A stretch of DNA of 52,780 nucleotides, taken from Candidatus Omnitrophota bacterium (GTDB lineage: Bacteria; Hinthialibacterota; Hinthialibacteria; Hinthialibacterales; Hinthialibacteraceae). A program made the translations under genes and the position numbers. The stretch spans positions 6,781-59,560 of the forward strand of contig JBFMBP010000107.1 of NCBI GenBank assembly GCA_040755155.1. The letters run 5' to 3'. The notes below the pieces were generated by a model. The model worked only from the letters and a program-made list of their open reading frames with translations. It did not search any database and was not told the DNA's origin. How positions within the stretch are numbered: the stretch's first letter is position 1; each line of letters begins with the position of its first letter. Shown here one piece after another: positions 7,001-16,849 of the stretch.

Positions 7001-9703
7001 TTACCGTCCCGCCCGGCGCGGGCTGTAGGATGAACCGCCCTGCGAAGACGGAGCGGGCGAGGACATGCGGGGCGCGCTGTACGAACTAGACGGCTGCGGC
7101 GAAAAAGACGGCGCTGAGTAGGAAGGCGCCGCACTGCGCGGCGCGGAGTAGGAAGGAACAGCGCTGCGCGGAACGGAATAAGACGGCGCAGCGCTGCGCG
7201 GTACGGAGTAAGACGGAGAATACGAACGGCTTGGGGCTGAGTCCATCCGCGATTGCCGCGAAGGAGAATAAGAGGGAACGGAATTATAGGTTTGCGGAAC
7301 GGCGGAATACGATCGCGTCGAGTAGGACGGCGCGTAGGAGCTTCGGTTCGAGGGAATGCTGTAAGAACTCGACGTTCTCCGGTCGTAAGGCGTCATGTAG
7401 GACGACTGGCGGCTCGGCGGAACCTGAGCCGGCGTTATGGCGCGCGGCTGGGAAACCCCCGAATCGTAATTGCGAGACGAGGAAGAAGACGGGGGAGCGC
7501 TTTGGCTGCTGTCCGTCCGCTGGGGGCTGGCGCTTCTTGAAGGATTCGCGCTTTGCGGCGTCATGCGGCTGGATGAAGTAGAGGGCGCAGAGGCTCTAGG
7601 AGCCGATGGCTGCGCGCTGCGGGTTGCAGGTTCGCTCATGGAGCGGGTAGAAGACGAAGAATCGTTTCGCGGCGCTTCTTGACGCATTGTGCGGGGCTGA
7701 TTCCAAGGGCTGCTGTCGCTGGAACGCGGGGCGGCGCTCTTCGCTTCCGGACCGCTGCGCGCCGGGGATGTAGAAGGAGCGGATCTGGAATTATCCGGAG
7801 CGGCGGTTCTTGTCGAACGGGTGCGATTCCAAAAGCTCTCGCTGCGAGCGTTAGTTGAGGGCGCGGCGCTTCTCGGCGCAGAGACATTGGCGTCCGAGCG
7901 GGCTTCGCGCGCCGATTGGGCGGAAGCGGGCGCGGTCATGGGGCTGGCGGTTCGTTCCGAATCCGTGCGCGAGGATTTCGCGGCGGGAGCGCGGCGGTCT
8001 TCCTGAGTGGGATTGGCTTGCGGCTCTCTTTCCGCTTTTGCATTGGCTTCGCGTTGGGAAAGCGGCGCGGCGCCGGGAGCGGCGGCGGCTTCGCGAGCCG
8101 GTTTGGCATCCGGGTTGCGCGCAGCTTGCGTATTCGCCGAAGCGGGAGCGGCGTTGACCTTTTCGAACGAGCTATCGCCTCGCGGATTTTTAGAAACAGG
8201 CTCGCGCGAGGATTCCGTCTGGGGCGAACGGTTGTCCGGGCCAGTAGCAAGCGGTTGATTCTGGACGGCGGCGGCGCGCCGTTCCGGCAGCGAAGCGAAG
8301 GCTTCCGGGCCGGTTTTCACGTCGCGGGAAGCGGCGTAGCGTCCGGCGGCATTCTCGCGGGGCGGTTTTTGTCCCGACTCGAAATCGCGCCGGGTCATGA
8401 CGGTAACGGCGTTTTCCACGTTTTGATTCTGATATATGATCGTCTGATTGTTGTTGATAGTAACATGGTCTCTATAATACTCGGGGCGATGCAAATAGCC
8501 ATGATGATGGCGATGGACGTAGCTGGCGCGGAAGCTATACCACGGATAAAAAGGATCGTAGGGACCGAGGGGGAACCAGCCGACGCAGGGACCGTCATAA
8601 TAGCCGCCGCCGAAGGAGAGCGAAAAATACCTCCCATGATGGGCGTAAGCGAACGACACCATCGCCGGATACCAAAGGGGACGGTGGGGACGATGGACGA
8701 CGTAGACTACGTCCGTGGGAACCCAGCACCAATCGTAATCCGAAGTATATACCCAGCGGCCATAGTGATAGGGAACCCAGCCCCACGGCTCGTAGGAGAC
8801 CCAAATCCAGCCGTAAGGATCGCGCCACACCCAGCGGCCATCGCGGTAAGGCGCCCAGTTCGTCGCGACAACGCGCGGGCGCCAAACGCGGCCGTAATCC
8901 TTGACCACTACCCAATCGCCGTAGGCGTCCAGATCGGAATAGCCCGCCACGCGGGTGGAGACGTATTGCCGCGTCTGGCTGGCGGCGATGGCGGCGTCGC
9001 GCATGTCGCTCCAACGGTCGAAATCGTCTTCCGGCGAAAGGGCGGCGATTTTGAAATCGGCGGAATTGGGGCTGCTCACGATGAGTTGTTCGTCCCGGCG
9101 CACGGCGAGTGAGCTCTTATCCGATTTCTCCACATTGACCTCTCCCCGGCGCACTTGAATCCTCGCCGGCCCTTTTTCGTCCACGTCGTAACGAACGATG
9201 GCGTGGACGGGGATGCTGGAAGCGAAGTAGGAGGAAATGATTTCCAGCGGCGGGCGTTCGTAACTGACCCGATTGGCGTGAACAGCCAAGACGCCCTTGA
9301 CGATTCCAATACGGCCCAGGCCGTCATCGAGGATTTTGAACTCGAGGTAGGTATTGTCGCCCAGACGCAAAACGGTTTCGTCCTCCAATTGGATTTCCAC
9401 CCGCGCTCCGGCGCCGGAGAAGATTTTATCGCCCGCCATAAGGGGGGTGTTGATCTCCGCATTGGTCCAGTCTTCATCGGCCATGCGCTGCATGGTGACG
9501 GGGCCTTCGATGTAGGAGATGCGCGCCGTACGCAGAGCCACGCCGTCATCGGGGGGCGCCGGGGCGGGCTGCGGCGCCGGGGGCGCGGCGATGGCGACGT
9601 AATGGGCTGGGGCGGCGGTAGTAACCGTCGAAGCGCAGCCGGTCAAACAGATAAGCGTAAGCATAACAAGCAAAAAGAGGAAAAATCGTCCTGTAAGGTC
9701 CAT
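7001..9703 (-). CDS. FecR-domain / DUF6600 lipoprotein with long Ser/Pro/Ala-rich repetitive tail
   Basis: The ATG at 9703 is preferred because GGAAGGGAG lies before it and it opens directly on a lipoprotein signal with lipobox LTGC (Cys 23). An upstream start at 9754 would add 17 residues that spoil the signal. Residues 50-200 form a FecR-type beta domain (EGPVTMQ, INTPLMAGDKIFSGAGARVEI, DNTYLEF). Residues about 250-400 are the tryptophan- and tyrosine-rich DUF6600 region (YGDWVVV, GRWVWRDPYGWIWV, PWGWVPYHYGRWVY). From about residue 430 the chain is low-complexity Ser/Pro/Ala/Arg. It ends in near-tandem SYSVPRSAAP units encoded at about 7090-7215. It is probably an outer-membrane or periplasmic lipoprotein; no sigma factor or anti-sigma partner is nearby. 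A TATAAT box on this strand at 9835-9840 would leave a long leader. Confidence 0.8.
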   Translation of the reverse strand: MDLTGRFFLFLLVMLTLICLTGCASTVTTAAPAHYVAIAAPPAPQPAPAPPDDGVALRTARISYIEGPVTMQRMADEDWTNAEINTPLMAGDKIFSGAGARVEIQLEDETVLRLGDNTYLEFKILDDGLGRIGIVKGVLAVHANRVSYERPPLEIISSYFASSIPVHAIVRYDVDEKGPARIQVRRGEVNVEKSDKSSLAVRRDEQLIVSSPNSADFKIAALSPEDDFDRWSDMRDAAIAASQTRQYVSTRVAGYSDLDAYGDWVVVKDYGRVWRPRVVATNWAPYRDGRWVWRDPYGWIWVSYEPWGWVPYHYGRWVYTSDYDWCWVPTDVVYVVHRPHRPLWYPAMVSFAYAHHGRYFSLSFGGGYYDGPCVGWFPLGPYDPFYPWYSFRASYVHRHHHGYLHRPEYYRDHVTINNNQTIIYQNQNVENAVTVMTRRDFESGQKPPRENAAGRYAASRDVKTGPEAFASLPERRAAAVQNQPLATGPDNRSPQTESSREPVSKNPRGDSSFEKVNAAPASANTQAARNPDAKPAREAAAAPGAAPLSQREANAKAEREPQANPTQEDRRAPAAKSSRTDSERTASPMTAPASAQSAREARSDANVSAPRSAAPSTNARSESFWNRTRSTRTAAPDNSRSAPSTSPARSGPEAKSAAPRSSDSSPWNQPRTMRQEAPRNDSSSSTRSMSEPATRSAQPSAPRASAPSTSSSRMTPQSANPSRSASPQRTDSSQSAPPSSSSSRNYDSGVSQPRAITPAQVPPSRQSSYMTPYDRRTSSSYSIPSNRSSYAPSYSTRSYSAVPQTYNSVPSYSPSRQSRMDSAPSRSYSPSYSVPRSAAPSYSVPRSAVPSYSAPRSAAPSYSAPSFSPQPSSSYSAPRMSSPAPSSQGGSSYSPRRAGR
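7090..7215 (-). repeat. Tandem coding repeat SYS(V/A)PRSA(A/V)P
   Basis: Four or five near-identical 10-11-residue units (about 30-33 bases each) at the C-terminal end of the FecR lipoprotein. Direct DNA repeats of this kind change copy number easily. Confidence 0.7.
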
Positions 9704-10000
9704 GATCGTAACTCCCTTCCAAACATCTTCCAATTCGTAATCTATAAATATCATCGCAGCCTGTAGGGATTTAACTAAATTTACGAAGCGTTTCCCCCCC
9801 CCAATGCGGCGGGCGGAGCAACTTTCTCCATACTATTATACCGGATGGCGGGAGGAAACGGGCGGGGAGGGGGTATTCATAACCCTATAGGTTCTGTAGG
9901 TTGTTGGATGGAATTCCTAAGCCGTTCATCGGCCTATTCCGCTAGATTCGAACAGCTGTAAACTCGTTTGGAATTGCATCTCGTTAATGTAGGGATTTCG
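9704..10000. other. Intergenic region between FecR lipoprotein and restriction-modification genes
   Basis: The two flanking genes are divergent. A nine-C run lies at 9794-9802. On the minus strand a consensus TATAAT lies at 9835-9840, which would place the C/G run inside the leader of the lipoprotein mRNA. No good -35 box goes with it. On the plus strand only the ribosome-binding sequence AGGGA, just before the ATG at 10001, stands out. Confidence 0.4.
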
Positions 10001-13000
10001 ATGACAGAGAATATAACCGAATGGGAATTTACCGCCGACGCGGCGGGGTGGATCAACGGGCGTCTTGCCGATGAACCGGGTTTGCCATTTTCGGAAGCGA
10101 AATGCGAGCAGAGGACGAAAGGATCGCTCAAGCGCCGGGATTTAACCTTGCTGGATAAAAACGGCGTCGTCGTGCTGACGGGCGAAGTAAAACTCCCATT
10201 TCAAAAAGACGGCGGCAGCCCGTATAACGAAGCGGTGGTTCAGGATGCGCGCCAAAAAGCGCGGCTGGCGAAGACAAAATACTTTTTCACATGGAACGTC
10301 AACGATTTCGTTTTATGGGAAACGTTTCCATCCAAAACATCCCCCAAAGACCGCAAGTTCAAATCGTGGTCCGTTACGATCATCCATAAACCAAGCCATT
10401 TGGAAATTTCCAGCACGAAGCATGCCATCGATAATTGGTTTAGGAATTTTCTGCGCGAATTCGCTGCTATTCTGTGTGGAGACATCGTTATTGGTACGCA
10501 GCCGCCCGATGCAAAGTTCATCGAAGCGTTGGAATCGTTCATGACCATGCCGATTTTGTTGACGCGGGAAAGTCTGGAAGAGAAATACGAGAAAGACCTT
10601 TTCAAAGACGATCTTGACCGTTGGATGCGAGACGAGCAGGGATGGACGATCTACGACGATCCGGAGGGAATTCGCGACAATCTGGAACGCGCCGCCAAAT
10701 TCGCTTGTTACAACCTAGTCAATAAACTGGTTTTTCATGAAGCGTTATTAAAGGGTCATAAAGATAAGATGGATAAGTTATCCATCGCCGATTCTATCGA
10801 TTCGGGCGAGAATCTAAGCCAACAACTCGACAAGTTTTTTGAAGCAGCGAAAATCATCACTGGCGATTATGAAACTATATTCGGCGAAGATCGTTTCGAT
10901 ATGGGTTTACGCATTCCATTCTATGCGGACAAAGCCGTTCCCCATTGGCGCGCTTTGATCGATCAAATCCACGAATTCGATTTTACAAAATTGGATTACG
11001 AAGTGATCGGCAATATCTTCGAACGGCTCATCAGTCCCGAAGAACGCCATAAATACGGGCAATTTTATACACGCGCCGAAGTCGTAGACTTAATCAATAG
11101 TTTTTGCATTCGCAACGGAACCGAAAAGGTGATGGATCCGGCGTGCGGCGGGGGTACGTTTTTAGTGCGCGCTTACGCCCGCAAGCGGGCGCTTGCGCCT
11201 AATCGCAGCCATAACGATCTTCTCGACGATCTGTATGGCATGGACATCTCCCACTTCGCCGCACATCTTACCACTATAAACTTAGCGACGCGCGAACTCG
11301 TCGATGCGGAAAATTATCCGCGAATCGCCCGCAGCGATTTCTTCGACGTAATCGCTAAAGATACGTTTTTATCAATTCCCGACTCTATAAAAGCAAAAGG
11401 TCTCGGTTCTCAACCGCATCGCGAAATCGTCATTCCTTTATTGGACGCCGTGATTGGCAATCCTCCCTATATCCGGCAGGAGCAGATTCGCAAATCCAAA
11501 AAGGATACAGAAAAGGGAACGAAAGAACACTACATAGATGTAATGAAAAGGGAGTTGAATGTCCGTCTCAGCGGCCGCAGCGATATTCATTGTTATTTTT
11601 GGCCGCACGCTTCAACCTTTTTGAAAGAGGATGGATATTTATGCTTTTTGACATCCAGCCAATGGCTGGATGTGGAGTACGGCTTCCGGCTGCAGGAATG
11701 GATTCTAAGGAATTTCCAAATCATCGCTATTTTCGAAAGTTGGAACGAGCCGTGGTTCGTCGGCGCGAGAGTCGCCACGGCGGCTACGATCCTGCGCCGT
11801 TGCGGCGACGAATCCGTCCGTATGAACAACATCGTCCGTTTCGTCCAGTTGCGAAGCCCCATTAACGAGATTCTGGCTCATGATGGGACTGTTAAAGGAT
11901 CTGTAGAAAAAACCAACATCTTTCGCGATGAAATTCTTTCGCTGAAGGTGAACGTAGCGACTAATAAATACCGCGCCCGGTTGGTAAGGCAAGGCGATCT
12001 GTGGAAGGAAGGCGTACGTCTGGGCGCAGTTATGAAGAAATCTAAAGATGCGGAAGACGAAGAGGACGCTATCCAGAACGGCGGGGAATATTATGGCGGC
12101 AAATGGGGCGTTTATTTGCGCGCGCCCGATCTTTGGTTCAAACTGCTCGATCAATATGGCAACCGTTTTGTCGCCTTGGGCGATATCGCAGAAGTTCGCT
12201 TTGGAGTCAAAAGCGGCAAGGATTGTTTTTTCTTTCCCAAAGATTGCAGCGCCGAATGTCTGGACAAATACCGTTATCCTTTCGAATTCGAGGATAATTA
12301 CGGCGTTCCCCGCGAATTGGTCGAAACGGGGAAAGTGAAGATGGTATTGTGCGGAGAAGGACGGGGGGAAGTCCATGCCATCGAATCCGAGTATCTCGAA
12401 CCGGAAGTGCATAGTTTGATGGAAGTGGATGGATTTAGCGTCAAGCCGGAAGATTGTTCGCGAATGATTTTGTTAGTGGGAAAGAAGAAAAGCGAACTTA
12501 AGGGGCAATTCGTTCTCGATTATATCCAATGGGGTGAAGAGAAAAAATATCATCAAGGTTCAACGTGCGCATACAGAGAGAATAAAGATCGGGAATGGTA
12601 CGATTTGACGGGGCATAAACGAGGGAGTTTGTTTTGGCCTAAAACGCAAAAATACAAACATGTAATCCCGTTGAATGAAAACAATCTTCAATGTAATTGT
12701 AATTTATATGATATTCATACGGAAAATGATATTGATAAATACGTTTTGGCGGGAATATTAAACTCATCATTAGTTATTTTGTCTAAATATCAATTCGGAA
12801 GATTTGCAGGTACGGAAGGAACATTAAAAACCGAAATCATCGATGTCAATATGATGGCAATTCCCGACTATCGTTATGGAACCCCAAAATTAAAAGAACG
12901 AATTGCGCGCATTTTTATAAAAATGAAGGAACGAAAAGTCCTGCCCTTATTATCGAAAAGAAGAATGCAGGAATTGATGTATGGGGATCAGATTAGCGAC

Positions 13001-13669
13001 TGTGAATTGAATAAACTATCCAACTATTCCGAACTGAATATGTCCGATCGTGCGGAATTGGATCATGCAGTTTTGGAGCTAATCGGCGTTCATAAAAAAG
13101 AAGACAGAGAATCGATTTTATTAAAATTGCGACAGGAACTTGCCAAATTTTTCGAAGGATTGCGAAAAATTGAAGTTCTAACCAATATCAACAAAAGCAT
13201 TGCCAAACGGCGGGGAAAGCAAAATCCTCAAGATGTTGCGGAGAGAATTTACAAGGAAATTTGCGATAACGATGCTCGATTACTACTGCGTTATGACGAT
13301 TATCGCGATAAATCGAAGCCGGACGATGTTTTCCTTTTTCCCGACGAGGGAATTCCTCAAGAGCGCGAAAGCTTATTCAACGAGCACGGCGTTGTCTTTG
13401 TGAAGGGGAAAAAGACAGTAGCCGTGTTGGAAACCCGATTTCCTGCCCAAGATAAGCTGCTCATTCTTGCGTACCATTCCGGCGCACGGAGATATATTTA
13501 CATTCCCCATGAAGAAGAGGAGTGTATCCATGTTTATAAGAAATTCCGGCAATTCGTCCGCGAACGCGAAGAGCGTCTGCGCAAAATGATCGAACAGCGC
13601 ACTTCCGATGAAGAATTACTAGAGAAAATTTATCAGTCGTTATTGACATTGTTGAATCAAAGAAGATGA
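10001..13669 (+). CDS. Single-chain restriction-modification enzyme (type IIG/Eco57I-like, N6-adenine methylase)
   Basis: The 1,222-residue protein should both cut DNA and methylate adenine at its recognition site. The ATG at 10001 follows AGGGA and is preferred over a TTG at 9968. The N-terminal domain has a PD-(D/E)xK-like nuclease pattern: Asp 47 in RRDLTLLDK and Glu 62-x-Lys 64 in LTGEVKLP. A helical linker leads to the methylase: motif I DPACGGGTF at about 379 binds S-adenosylmethionine, and catalytic motif IV NPPYIRQEQI is at about 487. From about 650 the chain resembles TaqI/Eco57I-type target recognition (VRFGVKSGKDCFF), followed by a C-terminal helical part. There are no separate specificity or nuclease subunits. 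The CHAT gene begins 78 bases downstream and may be co-transcribed. The recognition site cannot be read from sequence. Confidence 0.85.
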   Translation: MTENITEWEFTADAAGWINGRLADEPGLPFSEAKCEQRTKGSLKRRDLTLLDKNGVVVLTGEVKLPFQKDGGSPYNEAVVQDARQKARLAKTKYFFTWNVNDFVLWETFPSKTSPKDRKFKSWSVTIIHKPSHLEISSTKHAIDNWFRNFLREFAAILCGDIVIGTQPPDAKFIEALESFMTMPILLTRESLEEKYEKDLFKDDLDRWMRDEQGWTIYDDPEGIRDNLERAAKFACYNLVNKLVFHEALLKGHKDKMDKLSIADSIDSGENLSQQLDKFFEAAKIITGDYETIFGEDRFDMGLRIPFYADKAVPHWRALIDQIHEFDFTKLDYEVIGNIFERLISPEERHKYGQFYTRAEVVDLINSFCIRNGTEKVMDPACGGGTFLVRAYARKRALAPNRSHNDLLDDLYGMDISHFAAHLTTINLATRELVDAENYPRIARSDFFDVIAKDTFLSIPDSIKAKGLGSQPHREIVIPLLDAVIGNPPYIRQEQIRKSKKDTEKGTKEHYIDVMKRELNVRLSGRSDIHCYFWPHASTFLKEDGYLCFLTSSQWLDVEYGFRLQEWILRNFQIIAIFESWNEPWFVGARVATAATILRRCGDESVRMNNIVRFVQLRSPINEILAHDGTVKGSVEKTNIFRDEILSLKVNVATNKYRARLVRQGDLWKEGVRLGAVMKKSKDAEDEEDAIQNGGEYYGGKWGVYLRAPDLWFKLLDQYGNRFVALGDIAEVRFGVKSGKDCFFFPKDCSAECLDKYRYPFEFEDNYGVPRELVETGKVKMVLCGEGRGEVHAIESEYLEPEVHSLMEVDGFSVKPEDCSRMILLVGKKKSELKGQFVLDYIQWGEEKKYHQGSTCAYRENKDREWYDLTGHKRGSLFWPKTQKYKHVIPLNENNLQCNCNLYDIHTENDIDKYVLAGILNSSLVILSKYQFGRFAGTEGTLKTEIIDVNMMAIPDYRYGTPKLKERIARIFIKMKERKVLPLLSKRRMQELMYGDQISDCELNKLSNYSELNMSDRAELDHAVLELIGVHKKEDRESILLKLRQELAKFFEGLRKIEVLTNINKSIAKRRGKQNPQDVAERIYKEICDNDARLLLRYDDYRDKSKPDDVFLFPDEGIPQERESLFNEHGVVFVKGKKTVAVLETRFPAQDKLLILAYHSGARRYIYIPHEEEECIHVYKKFRQFVREREERLRKMIEQRTSDEELLEKIYQSLLTLLNQRR

Positions 13670-13747
13670 CTGGAGAAATGTCTCCTAGCCATTGCATTCG
13701 CTAAAGGATATTAAACTCAAGAAATCGGCTTAGGACGAGTATAGACG

Positions 13748-16483
13748 ATGACGCACGGCTTATGGTGGAGTTTCGGAGAGCCTCGCGAGGAGCGGGAGAA
13801 ACTCGTCGCCGATTTTTACTATCAGACGGGCAAGCATGTAGAACTGCGCATCCCCTGGCCCGCGAAGCGCTTCGCCGAGGCGGGGGAATTGCCCATCCGG
13901 CTGGGCAACGGCGAACGCGATAACGGTTGGATTCCCGATTTGACCTCCAAAACGGCTGAAACGGGGCGGCGGCTATACGATCTGCTGGGCAAAGATGCGC
14001 AAACGTCGTTGATCCGCGCTTTCGCCAATTTGAAGGAAGACCGCAGCGACCGCGTGCTGCGGCTTTATTTCCCTACGCCGTCGCCGGAAAACCGGGAATT
14101 GTGCCTGGCGTTGGAGGATTTGCCGTGGGAACTGCTGCATGACGGCGAGGAGTTCATCTGCTGGCGCTATTCGCTGCAAATCATCCGCTCCCATGCGCGG
14201 GAAGCCTATACGGCGCCATCGCGCTTGGTGGACGTAGCCTCGTGGGGGATTCTGCTGCTTTCGCCCTTCGTATTCGCCGATGAGGAACAATGCCGCCAAG
14301 TGGGACTGGAGGCTCTGCCGCAAGGACGGGATGAAGCGAAGATTCTGCGGATGCTGGAAAAGCAGACGCACGGACTGGTGCGCATCGGTCCCGCCGCCAA
14401 AAGGAGCAATTGGGGTGGCGCGGCGGCGTTCGGCGAGTTGGAGCATCTCTTATCGGACGGCGGCGGCAAACGCTTTCAGATGATTCACTATATCGGGCAT
14501 GGCGTGATTTATGACGACGAGCCGTGCCTCTGCTTCGAAAAGGAGGACGGCGGCATCGATTACGTCTCCGTCAGCCGGCTGAAGAAGCTCTTAAAAACCA
14601 TGCAAGACGCCAGCCCGCGCCAGGAACCGCCGCCGGTCTTGTTTCTCAATGCGTGCAGTTCGTCGAGCCGGGGGCGCTATTCCGCCGGATTCGCGTCGGG
14701 ATTGCACGACTTGGGGCTTTGCGTGCTGGGATATCATTCCGAAATTTACGACGACGGTAAGCCGCTGCTGGCCGCTAAGAGTTTTTATCAATCCCTCTGC
14801 GCCGATCAATCGCTGCAACAGCCCAATACGCCGCCCAACGTGGCGACGGCGGTGGGAGCGGCGCGGCGGCGCTTGCGCAATGAGGAGAACGAAGCCAAAC
14901 CGGCGTGGGGCAGCCTGCGGGTCTATCTGCCCTCGGACATCTCCTTCGCCGTGCATGGGCGCGGCCTTTTGGAGAAGACCATGCAGAAGGTCTACGCCCA
15001 TTTTTCGCAATGGATGAATCCGGGCGATTATACGGATCATCTGGCGATCGGATTTCAGTTCGCCGTCCTGTTCGGCGCAATGATGGGATTGGTCAATCTC
15101 GCGTTCATCTTCCCGGAATCGGTTCTATCAAAGCATTTCAACTACCAGGAAATCGTAAGCGAGATAACGCGGGTGTTTCTCGTAGGGCCGTTGTCCTACC
15201 TGGCGGCGGCGATTTTCATCGCCATGCAGACGCATCGCAATCATCAATTCATCCTGCGGCAGGGAGAGCGCATTTCCCAATGGCAGCTGGCGGGATATTG
15301 CCTGGGTTCGCTGCCGATTTATGCTCTTGCCGGACTCTCTTTTACGGCGCTCTTTTTCTATTCCTTTTCCCGGCTCGATCTTTTAACGGCTCAGACGACG
15401 GCGTTCGCATCCATCACCCATATCCCCATCGCGTCCTTTTGGTATATCTTCTCCGGCGTTTTGGCGGGAACGATGGCCGTCTCTCTCTTGGCGGCCAGTT
15501 GGTTGTGTCTTCATCAAAAAGAGACGCTTCATTCCTACCGGACGTTTTATTTTATTTTGTTTCTCTATGCTTTGCTTGGAAGCCTTTATCTTCTATACAA
15601 AGCTTTTGTCCATGACATCAGCCCTTACCGTGCGGGAGGTTGGACCGTTTTCGTCCTGCTCAATATCGTCGCTTACAGCTTGGCCGCCGCGAAAATTATG
15701 AAGGAGATATCATGGCGGGCCTCGCAAAAAAGCGCGGCGGCGGCGCTGTCATGGCGGAAACTGTTGCCGCTATTGGGCGCCGTGATTCTGGTCGTCTTCT
15801 GCTATTACCTGCTGGAGGAATCGGTGCGCTTCGAACAAAGCGCGATTCAAACCGCTCTGTTGAACCGCAAGGAATCCGTAACGACGGGCGTCTACGACAA
15901 GCGGGACGAGATCGTGCTGGAACGGGCGCTGCGGCAGCGGGCGATCAACGAAATTCCCGAAAGCATCAAGAAGGCGGCCAAGAAGGATTGGCTGCTCAGC
16001 CTCGTCTGCGCCGATTACTGCCTCTACGGAACCTTGCAAAATGGAGACGGAAATGGGTTCGAGATCAGACTGGATGACGCGCAAGGTTACGATGCGAAAG
16101 ATTTGCTGGACATCGCCGTCCAAAACAACCGCGAAGTGGAATTCAAGGATTATTACTGCAATATCATGGCCCTGCTGCGTTGCTTGGAAGCCGACCGCAG
16201 TCCGAACCTGAACGAAAAGCGGCGGGGATACGAAGAGGCGGTGAAGAAAGCGGACTTCGCCGTCAAAAAGGACGACCGCAATTTCGCCTATCTCGATACG
16301 CTGGCGCGGGCGGAATGGCGGCTGGGAAAGCTGAACGACAATCGATCCCTAATGAAAATGGCGGAATCGCATATCCAGGAAGCGCAATGGCGCGCCTTCT
16401 TCCTGCGCAGCCCCCGCGCGAAGGAAGTGCGGCGGGCAATCGGCCAGATCGCAGAGACTATGGAGGGGGAACTAGGGCGGTAA
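13748..16483 (+). CDS. CHAT-domain protease-like protein with multi-pass membrane region and helical C-terminus
   Basis: The 911-residue protein starts with a CHAT (caspase HetF associated with TPRs) domain, a clan CD cysteine peptidase fold. The strand LPWELLHDGEEF at residues 125-136 is typical. The catalytic pair is probably His 247 or His 251 in HYIGHG and Cys 303 in LFLNACSSS, and the pocket helix follows (LAAKSFYQSL). Residues about 430-670 hold six or seven hydrophobic segments. Residues 680-790 are extracytoplasmic or soluble and 790-911 form TPR-like helices (AYLDTLARAEWRLGKLNDN). It follows a restriction-modification enzyme by 78 bases. CHAT proteases act as effectors in some known immune systems, so a membrane-tethered, self-destructive role is possible but unproven. 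Substrate and trigger are unknown. Confidence 0.75.
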   Translation: MTHGLWWSFGEPREEREKLVADFYYQTGKHVELRIPWPAKRFAEAGELPIRLGNGERDNGWIPDLTSKTAETGRRLYDLLGKDAQTSLIRAFANLKEDRSDRVLRLYFPTPSPENRELCLALEDLPWELLHDGEEFICWRYSLQIIRSHAREAYTAPSRLVDVASWGILLLSPFVFADEEQCRQVGLEALPQGRDEAKILRMLEKQTHGLVRIGPAAKRSNWGGAAAFGELEHLLSDGGGKRFQMIHYIGHGVIYDDEPCLCFEKEDGGIDYVSVSRLKKLLKTMQDASPRQEPPPVLFLNACSSSSRGRYSAGFASGLHDLGLCVLGYHSEIYDDGKPLLAAKSFYQSLCADQSLQQPNTPPNVATAVGAARRRLRNEENEAKPAWGSLRVYLPSDISFAVHGRGLLEKTMQKVYAHFSQWMNPGDYTDHLAIGFQFAVLFGAMMGLVNLAFIFPESVLSKHFNYQEIVSEITRVFLVGPLSYLAAAIFIAMQTHRNHQFILRQGERISQWQLAGYCLGSLPIYALAGLSFTALFFYSFSRLDLLTAQTTAFASITHIPIASFWYIFSGVLAGTMAVSLLAASWLCLHQKETLHSYRTFYFILFLYALLGSLYLLYKAFVHDISPYRAGGWTVFVLLNIVAYSLAAAKIMKEISWRASQKSAAAALSWRKLLPLLGAVILVVFCYYLLEESVRFEQSAIQTALLNRKESVTTGVYDKRDEIVLERALRQRAINEIPESIKKAAKKDWLLSLVCADYCLYGTLQNGDGNGFEIRLDDAQGYDAKDLLDIAVQNNREVEFKDYYCNIMALLRCLEADRSPNLNEKRRGYEEAVKKADFAVKKDDRNFAYLDTLARAEWRLGKLNDNRSLMKMAESHIQEAQWRAFFLRSPRAKEVRRAIGQIAETMEGELGR

Positions 16484-16849
16484 GAAGCATCGCGCTTACG
16501 GTTCGTCGGCGATATCGGGTAGAAACCGAGAGCGTTTCGTAAGTCATTCAACTTTTGTAACAGATCACCGATTGAAGAGAAATCCTTGTTTTTAAGCCCT
16601 GAAAGGGCGAAATAAGATAGCCCAGGCTAACGGCCTGGGAACAGGATCTCGAATTCCACGAAATTTTCGAATCGCGGATAGCGCGGATTCTCTTGGATTC
16701 CACGGAAAAATCGTTCTCATAACACGATTCCTTACGCCAACTTTTTTTCGTGTTTTTCTTTTTCATATCGTGCTTTCGTGATTCAATCGATGAGAGTAAG
16801 AGATTTCTTTAATTTCTCATATCGAGCGTAACATAAACTATTAAGTTAA
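16484..16849. other. Repeat-filled intergenic region
   Basis: No gene is supported. It holds a divergent copy of the multi-hairpin repeat (GCCCTGAAAGGGC at about 16597, then AGCCCAGGCTAACGGCCTGGG) and at about 16655-16790 a copy of the CGTGTTTT/TTTTCGTG-type repeat also seen at 20460-20580, 24765-24830 and 52255-52440. A 72-codon minus-strand frame here is built from these repeats and is not a gene. Confidence 0.6.

Noticed and set aside
7916-9112. Long plus-strand frame (398 codons) opposite the FecR lipoprotein gene
   Set aside because: It is the antisense of a high-GC, low-complexity gene with lipobox, FecR and DUF6600 motifs; the plus frame has no family pattern or ribosome-binding site.
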